Below are positions 46,023-58,915 of a DNA stretch of 64,000 nt, piece after piece (within the stretch, counting starts at the first letter, position 1; each line of letters begins with the position of its first letter). The position numbers and the translations under genes are program-made. This DNA is from Triticum aestivum. Taxonomy: Eukaryota; Streptophyta; Magnoliopsida; Poales; Poaceae. The notes below the pieces were generated by a model. That model ran no database searches. It saw only the letters and a program-made list of their open reading frames with translations, and was not told the origin of the DNA. The stretch is from contig NC_057798.1 in NCBI RefSeq assembly GCF_018294505.1, positions 376,026,189-376,090,188 on the forward strand, in the 5' to 3' direction.

Positions 46023-49000
46023 AAACAAAAATCTTGTCCCAAAATTCAAGACGTGAGGCAAGAAGACAAAGGGGACACTAAGCATCACAAACTTCATGAT
46101 CCAACTGTCTCCTTGAGGTTGTTGAGTTGTTGACTCAAATTGATCTTGATGTCTTTGCTTTCGAGATCTTCATCCAATACGAGGACAAAAAGCGAGACAT
46201 GTCTACATAGATGGATCATCTTAATGATCACAAGATCAACTCGTGGAATGAGACGTAGAAACATCTCTCAAGCCGAGACACAAAGCATCTACCCAAAGGG
46301 ATGGAGTGAAACAGATGACGAGGGCTCGCTAGGTAGACAACAAGTCCACACTTAAGAAGGTGTTGAACGGTTGTCAACGTAGCGAGGAGTTGAGTTTCCA
46401 TGACACTATAACGAGACATCTTAGAGGAGGTGATTCGTAGAATTGTTACCTTAAGTGGCAAAAGGTATTACTTTTGATTCATAGATCAATAGAATTCTCT
46501 ATACCAGCCTGAGGAAATTCTAGAGCAATCGTTTGAAGGAGTTCGGTGGAATGGCATACTCGGACTGGAATGGATGATGTGGATTACCTTGTTGGAGACA
46601 ACGCAATGGATGCTTTTGCTTATCATCGGAAATGGATGGGATCCAAGGTAGAATGGCACAATGGCGGTGCAAGCTGGGAACAAAATGCAAATGCTGGGAA
46701 TGATTCTAGTAATTGGGGAGAAACCCAACAATAGAGAGAGAATCCACTGTTTGAAAGGTTATAGCATAACCGAGGAAAACTGGGAGCGACCCAGTTAGTG
46801 CCAGTGATAACACCTAGCGCTTGTGCGTGCTCTCAAGAACTTGAGCATTTCCATATTCATCAAGGTTTTACCAATATCCGTGTCAAGGATCCTGGCAACA
46901 CAACTTACTACCATGATGAATGGTGATGGAGGATGCAAATGCAAAGGAAGATAACACCTTCTCAGATTTCACCTTAGCGAGGCCAAGGGATCAAAATCCG
47001 GATGATCAACCGAGAGACATTTAGCACTCCACTTCTAATGTTCTCCTTGATGCGCTAGCGTATCCCATTCATTGAAATGGTTTGGTAACTAGAACATCAA
47101 GTAACAGGTCAGACTTCGAGAACACCAAAAATCCATAAGGGACAACTAGGGAGTAATTCCTTCGAAGTCCTTATGGGGAGGTGGCCAACTTTCTTAATCA
47201 AGGTACTACAATGGTAGGTCTTCCGGCTGGGTGTGTTGGCCACGACATCCACTTTACCGGTTACAGAGAGACCACTATTATATTGCTTGGGAAACATCCC
47301 AACCATCATATCTGCCTGAGATTCAGATCTGGTTGGTGTTAGGATTTCCAGACTCATCAGGTCTAGAAAGAAAAAAGTAAAGCTTGCAACACAAATCAAC
47401 GAGATGACGTTGCAGGATTCTCGGAAAATGAACTATGATAGGAAGCTTCAAAACATGAGCTGGTTCTACTACACACATGTGAACACGCTGTCCCAAACAA
47501 GCATGACCACGTAGTAGTCTTATAGTAAAACACTACTGAGTTCAGGTTGGGAACCATCATTAATGACATCGAAGTCTCCATGCGTGGAAGTCCAAAGAGT
47601 TCACCTTGGACAGACTCCTTTATCTTTGAACAAGTCAATCAGTGGCTTGGTGTGCTAGGATATACATATGGAATGAAGATGATCAGTCTATCAAACCATA
47701 GAATACTTCGCATGTACATGACTGACTTGAGATGGATCCAGGGAAAACAAAACAAACTTTCTCAAATTCATGACAGCAACTTGCATCATATGCACGTGAA
47801 TTAGAGGAAGTCACTTATTTCATCCAGGCATATGCTTCATGAACGAGACATGAAGAAAATTGCTTTCACAAGTTTCCAACACTAGCTCAATGTTCAACAC
47901 GAATCATGGACGAGATAAGGATGTTGTCGATGGGCTCAACAACAAGTCATCGGGATTTCCATATAAGGGAATTACACAATCATGTGAACAAGGTGATTCA
48001 TTGGTCAGACCAAAGGATGTAATGGAGTATGTTCGAGGAAAAATCACGAGTAAGACAACATTACGAGCATCGTTGGTTCTGATTTGATTTGAGAATAGCC
48101 CACACTCAAATCAAAGATTGGATAAGATGATAGGTCCAACAGTTGACCACAGGGATCGAGCAATGAAGGTATCATCTTTCTTCAACACTCACGCACAAGG
48201 ATATCCCTTGGAATGAACTGAGTCGGCAAAGCTTTTATCTACCAACTCTCCAAGTTGTTGTTTAGCTTAACCAACTAGCTCAGGGTATCCAACACGGATT
48301 CTTGGAGAAAGGGTGGTTTACAAGAAAACCAACTTGATCACGAACTCAACATAGCGGTCAGGTGAAAACCTGGTGATACCTCCGAGAAGAAATTCGGAAA
48401 ATCGTGAACCACCGATATGCTGCTAAGCTCAAGAACAACCTTGCTTTTCAGGCAAGACGATATGATCCAATGAGCGAGGATTTGACAAAATCCTAGCTCA
48501 TTAATCGAGGAATGCACCAGGAAAGTGGACTAGGTAGCACGATCAATCTTAGAATGGTGACTCAGACCAACACACTAAGAATAAAAATATTGTCCTTTGA
48601 CTACCAGGTAACAAGGTTGCTAGGAGTAATAATTTCACACATCATAGTTCACCCGTGGCATTCCGGTTGCAACAACACGGGGACCGAGAAATGAATAATG
48701 AGGGTGAGAAGTATCACTGTATCAAGAGTTCATAGGAGGGTGTGCAATTCCCATGATAATCCTGACATGAAGGAGGTAATACTCTAGGGTAGAACAAAAT
48801 CAAAAGCTGGATTGGCATTTTGATTTGCGGATTACAACTACTTGGACCCAATTCTGGATATGAATGAGGTACTGGAGTTTTTTTTCTCCTAGTCATTCCA
48901 GAATAGAATGACTTGACGGACCACAAGAGTAAAAGGCATCGATGAATGAATGCATGCATACTCTTGACTATCAATTGATAGACGAGGGCCAGAAAACAAC

Positions 49001-49966
49001 TAAAGAGGGACGACCCAAAAGAACATATGATTTTCTGAGTTGTGGATGCATGGATTGGCATGTCGAACGAGTTCAACATATTTCTCCCGGATAACCCATG
49101 CAGAAAGGTAGATCTGGCAGAGCCACAACATAGAATCGAGAACTCGTCAAGAGCACTCTGGTGGTGATCTTTCGGTTCAACGAGGAACTTCTGCCATAAG
49201 TAGTTCATGGTATTTGGAATAGGAAAATACCACTGACCTCAAGGACTATCACAAAGGTTACTAATATCCTAAAGGAACGAGCAAACACTATCAACATGAG
49301 GTAAGTAGGGTGAATCTCGGGTTCAAGAACCCATGAGTAGAATACCTACTAATTAAATTGCATCACGGGATGCTTTCGAGAATGATGGCCAGAATGATCA
49401 ACAAAAACATGGCTGGATTACTAGGTGATCCTCTAAGACACCTAGGGTCATAATAGTAGCTCCAACATATATGTTGAGGCAGTAGAGTACCTCAACTCAC
49501 CGATTAGCGTGGTTAATCTGGCCCAAAGAAACATCAGGAAGGGAAAGGGGGATTTGCAAATGCATCAGACTATTTAGAAACCTGGGATGACTCGGACAGC
49601 ATAACAGCTGTAAATGCTCAAAAGATTTGAGACATGCTGCAAAAATGGTGGCATAACCACTCAGAAGCACAATAACAAGGTTCCGAGACCAACCATGAAC
49701 ACACAGAAGTATTAGAAACTGAACTGGGGCTTAAATCCAACAATCTTATCAGTCTACAGATTAGTAACACGTGATCCTGATAAAAGGAAGAGAAAGCCTA
49801 GTTCCTTAACCCCGTAGGAAAGATAAGATGACTCGGATCAGAAGGCATAAGGTATAAGGAGTAAAAAGAGCCTTACGTTCCATCCCACAATCAATTCCCT
49901 TATATAACTAAAGAATTTCTAGACTCAACTTCGACCAGTTTGGCTTGGTAATCCTACAGGCAGTCA
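46023..49966 (-). other. Non-coding interior of element D
   Basis: Nearly 4 kb with only short chance frames (the longest about 164 codons at 48714-49208, without any domain). No gag, protease, RT or integrase motif was found on either strand. Confidence 0.75.
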
Positions 49967-49979
49967 GGCTCTGATACCA
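49967..49979 (-). other. Primer binding site, element D
   Basis: TGGTATCAGAGCC on the minus strand, four bases after the LTR end CCTGACA. Confidence 0.92.
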
Positions 49980-49983
49980 AAGT

Positions 49984-52900
49984 TGTCAGGACCCCGACTC
50001 AATGGCACACCGATCTAGCATGTAACACCTCATATCACTTTGCGGCCTCACACATGGTATTCCCACGGGTGTCGCCTTACCAGGCCCGGGACCGTTTGCG
50101 CCTCTTGGCACACGTATATGATAGTGTCGCTAGCATCCATATGACAAGGAGCCCGGGCTAACATGGCTAGTCGTGAACCCAAAGTGGCACTAACTTACAG
50201 GGACATGCATACATGACCCAGCAACGAATGTATCGGTCAACAGCGAGTGAATCCGGGCTGTAGCAACCGTGCTAGCAGGACTCCGATAAACCGGGCTATA
50301 GTAGGCTAATAGGACTCCGGTAGAAACCGCGTGACATTTCCCCAAAGGGACAGACACATGAACGAAGAAGGACACATGTCGGCCAGCCTAAGTGTTCCGG
50401 AGCACTAGCAAGCTACCAAGGCTCAGTGGAACCACTAGGAGACATTTCCCGGTAAGAGAGGCTACCAAGGATAAACAACCAGATAGTCAGATCCCACACA
50501 TACCAAGCATTTCAATAACATACACACAATATGCTCGACATGTGCAAATACAACATGGCATCACAACATGACTCTACAACTAAAGTATTTTATTCAATAG
50601 GCTCCGAGGAGCGAGATATTACAAACATGGGTCTCATGACCCAAAATTCAGAGCATACAAGTCAAAGCACAAGCGGAAGCTTAACATGTCTGAGTACAGA
50701 CATCTAGAAATGGAAAAGGCTGAGAAGCCTAATTATCTACCATATCCTGCCGAGGGCACAAGATCGTAGTTGAGGTAACAAGCTAACGTCAAAGTCCCCG
50801 TGGAACTACTAGCGAGACTAAGGTCTCTCTGCAAAAACATAAATTAAGCAACGTGAGTACAAATGTACCCAGCAAGACTTACATCAGAACTAACTACATA
50901 TGCACCATTATCAACAAAGGGGTGGTGGGGTTTAACTGCAGCAAGCCAGCTTTGACTCGGTGGCTATCCTGAACTACGACTGCAAGTAACTCTTTTGAGG
51001 TGGCGCACACGAGTCCACATATTCACCAATCAATACACCACTATGGATCCGCTCCCGTCTAGCTACGAGAACGCCATCCATAGCACTCACGCTTATCTTG
51101 CACATTTTAGAGTATCCACTTCAAGTTATCTATGAACTGTATAGGCAACCCAGAAGGCCTTTACCGCTGACACGGCTATTCGAATAAATCATATTAACCC
51201 TGCAGGGGTGTACTTATTCACACACGCTCTCACCACTTATCGTCGTTTACACGTCATGTACTCGGCAACCTTCAAGCGGAAGCCCAGTGAGGGTGCCGGC
51301 CACGACCTGACTAACCACACAAGTCTCTTGTCCAACTTTATCACCTATTCGGGTTCCATCCGCAAGGAGATCCGGCCGGGGTGTCGCTCACGGCCCCAAA
51401 CGATGTGAGCAGGGTTCCCAAGCCCACCATCCGGGTGCCACTTGGTACACCGTGCCACTGCACCTAGTCTGTCCCCAGCCCACCTGTACAGGGTGCCACT
51501 TGGTAGACTACTAGCACTACCTACAAACACCAGAAACTAGTTGCAACTCCTGGACAGAGATCGAGTTGATTAATAAGTCGAGAGAGCTTGGAGTGCCCGG
51601 AGCCCAAGGTGTGGTAGTAACTATTCATGGATCACAAACACAGAACTCAGTTCCTAGGGACGACTTCAATGAGACAACCCACCATGTACTCCTACATGGC
51701 CTCTCACCGCTACCTTTACCAACTCGTTCACACACTTAGCTCTCAACAGTAGGACATGTTCCACAACATTCCAATTCATCCCCGATGAATCAGACCCGAC
51801 TCAACTCTAAGCAGTAGCAGGCATGACAAACAATCATGAATGAGTAGGCACATCAGGGCTCAAACAACTCCTACTCATGCTAGTGGGTTTCATCTAGTTA
51901 CTGTGGCAATGACAGGTCATGCAGACGAAAGGGGTTCAACTACCGCAACATGTAACAGTTGAATCATTGTTGTCCTAATGCAGTAAAAGAGAGCAGGAGC
52001 GAGAGAGTGGGATTTTATCAGAATGAACAAGGGGGTTTTGCTTGCCTGGCACTTCTGAAGATAGTATAGCTCTTCATCGGTGTCATCGAACTCATCGTCG
52101 GAACACGTCTATCGAGAGGGAACAACACTGACAAATAGAGAAGGGCTCAATCAATGCAATGCGCAATATGATGCATGAATGTGACGTGGCAATATGCTGT
52201 GATTTGAGCTAATGCAATAGAAAGTCATTTTTCATTGAAGTGGAATTCAAAGCTACATCAAATTCCAACTCCAAAACTATTATCAAATTTGTCCTAATCA
52301 TGTTTCATCCTAAACAGTGAGGTTAACTTTCTCAAACATGCATGAAAATGGTACAAACGGATAAATTGAATTTTTCTGATAATTTTTCATATATAACACT
52401 TTTCATTCTGAGCTATAGATTAGTTTTTAGGATTTTTAGAAGTTTGAACATTTTCTGAAATAAATAAACCATTTTTGATTTATTTAAAATCCCAGGAAAA
52501 CATTACTGCATCAGCAACAAGTCATGCTGACGGCACTGGTCAACAGACCGCTTCTGGTCAAACCTGACCTGTGGGTCCCGCATGTCAGTGTAACAAGGCC
52601 TAAACAGAGGCTGACCAGTGGGACCAGGTCAACACTGATTGCGCAAGTCAACCCTGACAACCTGGGCTCACCAGATTAAATCTAATCCTAACCAAAGATA
52701 AAACCTATGGTTAATTAACGTGGTGGGGTCCACTGTCAGTGATTGTGGTGGGTAATTAGTGGGTGGATTAGGCCTAGTCTAATCATGCCAGGTAAGCGTC
52801 GCCGGATCAAGTCGCCGACGACCTTACAGGACGGCAGTGGTTCGTCGGAGTTTCTATTCCGGTGACCATTCACATGGCGGAGGGCATCTACGTGTTGCGG

Positions 52901-54156
52901 GTGCTCGGCCGCATCCATCTACGCAATTGGGAGGGGTTGAGGTTAGCCGAGATCACCGGAATCAAGCTCACAGTGGCGACCGGAGTTCGGCCTTGGTGGT
53001 TTAGCCGCTGTGGTGCACGGGGAAGCTTTTGGAAGGACTCGCTGGCCTCTTGGTGATGTGAGACACTCGCCTCCATGCTCGGATGCGACCGGCGCAAGCT
53101 CTAGCGACAGCGGAGGCAAACACGACGACGAGGAGTTTCAGCCATGGTGGTTCGATGGCTAGAGGGCGTGCGCGCGCAGGGTAGAAGGGGGAGATGAAAG
53201 CAGCAGCTCACAGCGAGGTTGGCGGCACGAGAGCAAGGTCGGGGACGCGTTGTCGACGACAAATCGACCGCGGCGATCTCTGGTGGTTGGGGGCGAAGAC
53301 GACGATGGTGGCGATGATGCAGGGCCTCTGAGGATGCGTGGCTCATCAGGCGTGATGCAGACGACAAGGCGGAGCTGATGGACACGGCGGTTGCTTGAGG
53401 AACGGCAGTTGAGCACGGTGGCAGTGGACGACGGCGATGGTCGCGCTCGGGCTTCACGGGGGAGAGAGCCAGAGGTGGGGGAGAGAGCAGCGAGTGAGGG
53501 AGAGGGGACAGGGGCTTTGGGGCATCGTCGTGGCGTCGCTAGGAGGGGTCGGGGAAGTAGGAGGAGGCCAGGGCAGCGACGGTGCTCGCCATGCACCTTG
53601 TTGTCCTCCTGGCAGAGGAGGAAGAAGACGGTGCTGCCCCTTTGGGCTGTACTGCTATAGTGCTAGGCCAGGTGGGCTGCAAGTAAGTCTAGGTAACTCC
53701 TCTCTCTCTCTCTCTCTCTCTTATTTCTGTTACCTTTTCTAATTTCTGTTTTTCTGCTATGGTTTAAATAAATAGTAAAACATTCATAAAATCCTAGAAA
53801 TAATTATGGGTGCTTTTTGAGTTATTCCAGTGACCCTTAACAATTTCCAACATTTTTGGAGCATCTAAAATATATATAGCATTTAAATAGCTCCAATTCA
53901 AATATGGTTGAATTAATTCAAAGTCTATATGTCCTGCAAAAATGTCAACCATTTTTGGTAGATGCTTCCACCTTAATCTAGAAATGATGAACATTTTTAA
54001 AGGGCATTTTGAGTTCATTGAAAATATTTTTAGGTTGACCCTATTTGAATTCCATTTGATGCTAGGGTTTGAACATCCCCATTTCAACTTTCAAAAGAAT
54101 TTAAACATGATGCAACAAGATAACACCAGGCAGTACCAGAAGCTAGGGATGTTACA
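49984..54156 (-). repeat. 5' LTR of element D (4.17 kb)
   Basis: It starts TGTAACATCC at 54156 and ends GGTCCTGACA at 49984 on the minus strand. It includes a GC-rich block (52800-53650) and a CT run (53699-53721). Frames within it show no domain. Confidence 0.85.
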
Positions 54157-55089
54157 CATACCTAACTCTACAGGCTGGCAAGGTGCATTAAATGTGTCGC
54201 CTAGTGTCACATCATAGCGTGCCCGTCAGCACTTACCGGGCTATTTTGCCAGCTCCGCGCCTGCTTGTTTGACACGTCTCACGACGGGTGTCATATGAAG
54301 GTGTTTGCTGTAGAAAGTGGCTGCCATGTGGCGAAAAGCAACCACTTAGTCATCTTGGGGCTTGACATCACACTGATCTGTTACCCGAGTCACTCGTGAG
54401 GTGGAGCAGTGGAGTGGTTGGATTCCGCAAGCCCCGGCAGGGCCTGCCAGGACAATCTAGGAATACGCTTTCGGGGCAAACCCAACCTCACCAGGCTCAC
54501 CTGTCCGGCATGGGAGGTTCTTCCCTTTGTGTTATCCTGCTTTCGGCTCATCTTGATCTTCTTTATCTGCACTTGGACCCTTTGATGAACTGGTCCTCCT
54601 CGCTTGGTTTGGTCTTGTGTTGTAATCTTCGCCTTCGTGCCTATGCACAGCCTGGGCAATGGACCCAGGGTTTGTTGCACCAATAGGAGCCCCCGGGCCT
54701 AGCACGAACAGGCCGCCGAGCATCATCGGGGCAGGCCCTAACTAGTGCATAGCCAGGAGCGCAAGAACGGCTCTGCCCTTTGAGATCTTCTTTGCTTATT
54801 CCTTATCTTTAATTCGGGTCAGTTTCGGTTTTTTCGCACGTCGTGTAACGCCAATCATGGTGGGGCCATCCTTGTAGTAACACATGGATGACTTTAACGC
54901 ACAGGCGGGTAACTGCCAATTCACTCTTCCCACCACGCCCTTATCCTTAGCCACGCACGCCACATGCATGGAGTGGGGTAGGTAATGGAGGCGCGTGGTG
55001 TGGAAGAGCATCAAGGCAGGGGCCCGGTCCTCTTGGATTGACGGAGGAGGACGGTGGTTACCCGCCGGGGAATCATCCCCCAGCCCCAG
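54157..55089 (+). other. Unassigned sequence left of the element F antisense unit
   Basis: No domain is seen. It may be the upstream region of the plus-strand unit plus remains of the F 3' end. Confidence 0.4.
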
Positions 55090-56080
55090 CCCGCCTATAA
55101 AATGAATGGCGGGGGAGGAATGGAAGCATTCACCCACATCCCTCTCTTCCTCCACCTTTTGCTTCATCTTGGGTATGCTAGAAGGAGGAGCCCGGGGCCA
55201 GGTCCCGGGTCCTAGCTTAGAGTTGATGACACCAAGTAACCGTGCTGACGCTCGGGGAGTGAGTCTGGTCCAAGTCCCAAGTGTATGGGTTGGGATCGTT
55301 AGAAATCCCAGTATTTCCCCTTCCCTTGGAACTGGGGTTGATCGATGAGGAGGGCGCCTTCCTACCCGCCAAGGTGGGGAGCGGTGCATCTTAGGCGTCC
55401 TGGTTGCTCTTGCCGCTGATCGCCTCTCTGGGGGAGGTGACGGCTTGGGAGCCTAGTATCTTCTCGGAGTGGTGGTGAAGGAGAGAAAATGCGGGACAGC
55501 GGGGAAGGCGGGTGATGGGGCGTCATGTTGGAGTACGATGGCACCGTCGCCTTCGTAGCGTATTTCCGACCTGCCGCCTCATCTTCCCGCTTTCCGCCTC
55601 CCTCCCCGGCACCATGATCACCAGTCTCTTTGGGTGATAGTCGAAGAGGGATGTTCCCTTGGTGCCTTCGTCCCCCTCCAGCAGTCTTCCAGCCGAGCGT
55701 TGGTGGTTGATCCCTCTAGTGCTCGAACTGGGGCTTCTTGCTGGTCTTTGAGATGGCGGCCGAGGCACCGTCGAGATGCTCTTCATGTCCCTCCTTCGCA
55801 ACCTCGCCACTCCCGATCTTGTCAGGCTGTGCCTGGCAAGCCATGACGAGATCGGGGTGAACTCCTGCTTGGGCGCTCTCTTAGTCCTCTTTTCTTCCCA
55901 CCGTAGTACCTGGCAAAGGGAAAACAAAAAGAGGAGATTGCGGGGCACGTATATTTTTTCAATCTTAAATTTGTAGGCACTTGCCAAATTTTAGTTCAAA
56001 TAATGTAGTCTCTCGAACCCATGTTTGTGTCCTGTAAGGTCTGTACTTGTTTGATCTGCATGTTAATGAAAAAGGCGAAT
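55090..56080 (+). other. Possible antisense gene unit of element F
   Basis: A good TATA context (CGCCTATAAAATGAATGG, about 55094) is followed after 78 bp by an ATG at 55174 with 58 open codons. GC-rich exon-like sequence to about 55920 follows, then AT-rich sequence with ATTTAAATAAA-like words past 56100 that could be a 3' end. The frames carry stops and show no recognised domain, so this is either a decayed gene with introns or promoter-like sequence. Its position opposite to pol mirrors the antisense unit of element C. Confidence 0.3.
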
Positions 56081-56999
56081 CTTGTTGGGGACTCGTGCAT
56101 GTATATGTCCATGCAGAGGTGGGATGCCTCTATATTTTTAAATAAACAAGTTCCCCCGGCAGGCTATCCTGCCAGTACTCTCTGTTTTGTTGCTGGGTAG
56201 TAAGCCTACCGGGCACTAACTGTAAAGAGAAACTAGCCCCCCGCTAGGCCTTATCCACCAAAGGCTACTGCGACCACCTTGACCGAAGCTGGGAGCACCT
56301 AAGTTTCAAAGGAGTAGTGGGGTTTTCTTATGCACAAGTTCTCACTTACAGAACACGTATGGATAAGAGGAAGAACTTATCTCTTTGGCTTGTCAGAGAC
56401 CGCAGTGCTGGCTTGTCTTCTTATCCCCTTCTTGAGGACTTAGTCCATGGCAGGAGCCTGTAGTTTATGCATATGAAGGTGATGCCAAATGCGACCTTAT
56501 CTACATGAACATGCGATGGTCATGATATGCTTACGCATGCATGCAACTTGTCGGGGGGCCCCAACGCTTCATTTATTTCTCTGTTGCTCAGGGTCTGCGC
56601 CTGGCTTTGTACAAGGGGTTACATGCAACTGAGGCAAGGCCTGAACAAAAGGGTGGCTGTCGGGCAGGGCCTGACAGCCGAGCCTTACGGGTAGAACTTG
56701 CGGAGATGCTCAATATTCCATGAGTTTTGCAATTGAATGCCATCTTCGGTCTCCAAACGAACTGCGCTAGGTCTGGTGACTCATACAACCCGGTAAGGGC
56801 CTTCCCACTTTGGCGACAACTTATTTGCACCCTTGGCAGACTGAACGCGCCTAAGGACAAGGTCACCTTCCTCAAAACACTGGGCATGAACCATGCGGCT
56901 GTGGTAGCGACGTAGGGCTTGCTGGTAGCATGCAACATGTGTAGCAGCCCAGAGACGGTTCTCCTCGAGAAGCACAGCATCGTCACGCCGGTGTTGTTC
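56081..56999 (-). other. Post-integrase region of element F
   Basis: On the minus strand broken frames contain integrase C-terminal-like words (HSRMVHAQCFEEGDLVLRRV and KLSPKWEGPYRV in 56781-56975), then non-coding sequence. Confidence 0.5.
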
Positions 57000-57945
57000 C
57001 TGCTACTTCATCATAGGCAAGTACTCGAGGTGACCCGTAAATGAGTTCCATGGGGATAATTGCTTATGCCCCATGGACTAGGAAGAAGGGAGTCTGCCCG
57101 GTAGCTCAATTTGGTGTCATTCCGATGGACCAAAGAACTACTGGCAGCTCATCTATCCACCGCCTTCCGCACTTCAGCAACTTATCAAACGTCCTTTTCT
57201 TGAGACCTCGGAGCACTTCAGTGTTCGCCCTCTCAGCTTGTCCATTGCTTCTGGGATGTGCAATAGAGGCAAATGAGATCTTGCTTCCTAGGGCATGAAC
57301 ATATTGCATGAAGGCGCAGCTCCTGAATTGGGTGTCATTGTCAGTGATGATCCGGGCAGGAACTCCGAAGCGTCACACCAAATCTTTCAAGAACTTGATA
57401 GCTGACTGAGCAGTCACCTTTCTCATGGCAGCTAGTTCCGGCCACTTTGTAAACTTGTCGATTGAAACAAACAAGAATTCAAAGCCCCCGGCAGCTCGGG
57501 GGAAAGGGCCGAGGATATCGAGCCCCCAGACCGAAAACTACCATGACAAAGGGATTGTCTGAAGTGCTTGGGCGGGTAGATGGATATTCTTGGAATGGAA
57601 CTGCCAAGCTTCACACTTAGTGACTAGCTCAACTGCATCTTGGAGGGTAGTGGGCCAATAGAATCCTTGTCGGAATGCTTTCCGAACAAAAGCCCTTGAT
57701 CCAGTGTGGGAGCCGCACATTCCTTTGGTATTTCTGCTAGTAGTTCCTTTACTTCTTCCCAGAAAATGCACTTCAATTTCACACCATTGGGCCTTCTTCT
57801 GTACAGAATGTCATCAACAAAATGATACATACTGCCCTTCGGGCTACTCTTGCCACTTCTTCTTGTTGTTCGGGAAGTTCTCCAGTTTGGAGGAAATGGA
57901 CTATGTGCCTTGCTCAAGCTGGAGCCTGAGGCTCGGCAACAAGGA
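57000..57945 (-). pseudogene. Integrase remnant of element F
   Basis: The minus strand shows the zinc-binding region (CGSHTGSRAFVRKAFRQGFY, LVTKCEAWQFHSKNIHLP), in which the first His of the HHCC set is not recognisable and the last Cys has become Trp. The catalytic core follows: GLDILGPFPRAAGGFEFLF with the first Asp, RIITDNDTQF with the second, and SNGQAERANTEVLRGLKKR with the Glu. The three catalytic acidic residues survive, but several stops and at least one frame change separate them. Integrase would join element DNA to the chromosome; this copy cannot. Confidence 0.82.
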
Positions 57946-58915
57946 CTAATGGCACCTCCTCATCCGTGGGGCGCATCCCTCAACCACAGGGTCCAGTGAC
58001 CCGGCAGGAAGGTGCAGCCCGACAATCGATGGGGAGTTGTTTCTGGTAGGGTCCCTACCAGGAACCCCGAGGGGTTCTACAAGGAGAGGCTTACTAGAGT
58101 CCAATTTCCTCCTCTTTCTGGCCATTGTTGTTGGGGATACAGAGGGATGAGTAAGATGGAGAACAAAAGTTCCTGGTTCCACAGGTAGCTTCTGCGCAGC
58201 GCACTTTGACAGATGATAAACAATGTTGTTTTCCGCACGGGGCATGTGTTCTGTTTGCAATCCGTCAAAGCGCTCCTCCAATCTTCTCACTTCCTCGACA
58301 TATGCCTCCATCAATGGACTTTGGTAATCCTTGTTGACTTGTCTGACCACAAGCTGTGAATCTCATCGAATGATCAACTTCTTAATTCCCAATTCTATGG
58401 CAATCCTGAGCCCGACAAGGAGCCCTTCATACTCTGTTGTATTGTTGGCCGCCTATTCCCGAGGAAAATGCATTTGGACGACGTACTTCAGGTGCTCCCC
58501 AAAGGGAGCGTCGAGAAGCATGCCAACCACTACACTCTGGAGAGAGAAGGCGCCATCCTCATCAGGGGTTGGCGTCCATTCTGCAATAAACTCTGCCAAT
58601 GCCCTGCTCTGAATTGTTGACGTGCTTTCAAACTTCAAGCCAAAGCTGGATAACTGTAGAGCGATTCCACTATCCCGTCGGTAGCCTCTGGGTTTCGGAG
58701 TATGCTTTCCAACGGAAAGCGCGTGACAACTGTGATCTCATGGGCTTGGAAGTAGTGGCACAATTTCCTTGAGGCCATAACGAGGCCAAAAATCAAATTT
58801 TGCACACCAGAATACCTGGATCAAGTCCCCTGCAATAGGGAACTGACGAAGTATACTGGGCGCTGCACCACTTTCTTCCTTGCCGCATCCTTGGTGATGA
58901 GGACATTAATACCAT
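57946..58915 (-). pseudogene. RT-connection and RNase H remnant of element F
   Basis: The minus strand reads GINVLITKDAARKKVVQRPV at its start, then RYSGVQNLIFGLVMASRKLC and HYFQAHEITVVT, which is the RT/RNase H linker of gypsy elements. The RNase H domain follows with NTTEYEGLLVGLRIAIELG and DSQLVVRQVN, and ends in RAENNIVYHLSKCAAQKLP, where the family's conserved Asp before HLSK is replaced. Stops interrupt it at several places. The RT palm and everything upstream are missing because element G begins at 58916. Confidence 0.8.

Larger units (their letters stand above)
44644..54156 (-). mobile_element. Element D: LARD-type element with 4.2-kb LTR (Sukkula-like)
   Basis: On the minus strand: 5' LTR 54156-49984 (4173 bp), primer binding site, a 4-kb interior with no coding domain on either strand, polypurine tract, then a 3' LTR that is only 1366 bp long before it stops in element E. 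Very long LTRs around a non-coding conserved interior are the definition of large retrotransposon derivatives; the sizes fit Sukkula of barley and relatives. The family name is inferred from architecture. No target duplication can be read because the left end is truncated. Confidence 0.8.
54157..58915 (-). mobile_element. Element F: truncated gypsy element with antisense unit
   Basis: On the minus strand a pol fragment (RT connection/RNase H, then integrase) runs from 58915 to about 57000, followed by non-coding sequence and a region where the plus strand looks gene-like (55090-56080). This is the Tat-lineage layout, pol followed by an antisense ORF. Neither LTR is identified: the right side is cut by element G and the left side by element D. 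Confidence 0.65.

Noticed and set aside
48714..49208. 164-codon minus-strand frame in the D interior
   Set aside because: No similarity to retroelement or host domains; expected by chance in 4 kb of non-coding DNA.
54796..55389. 197-codon minus-strand frame in element F
   Set aside because: No domain; it is the reverse of the plus-strand promoter and exon-like region, so probably a chance frame in GC-rich sequence.
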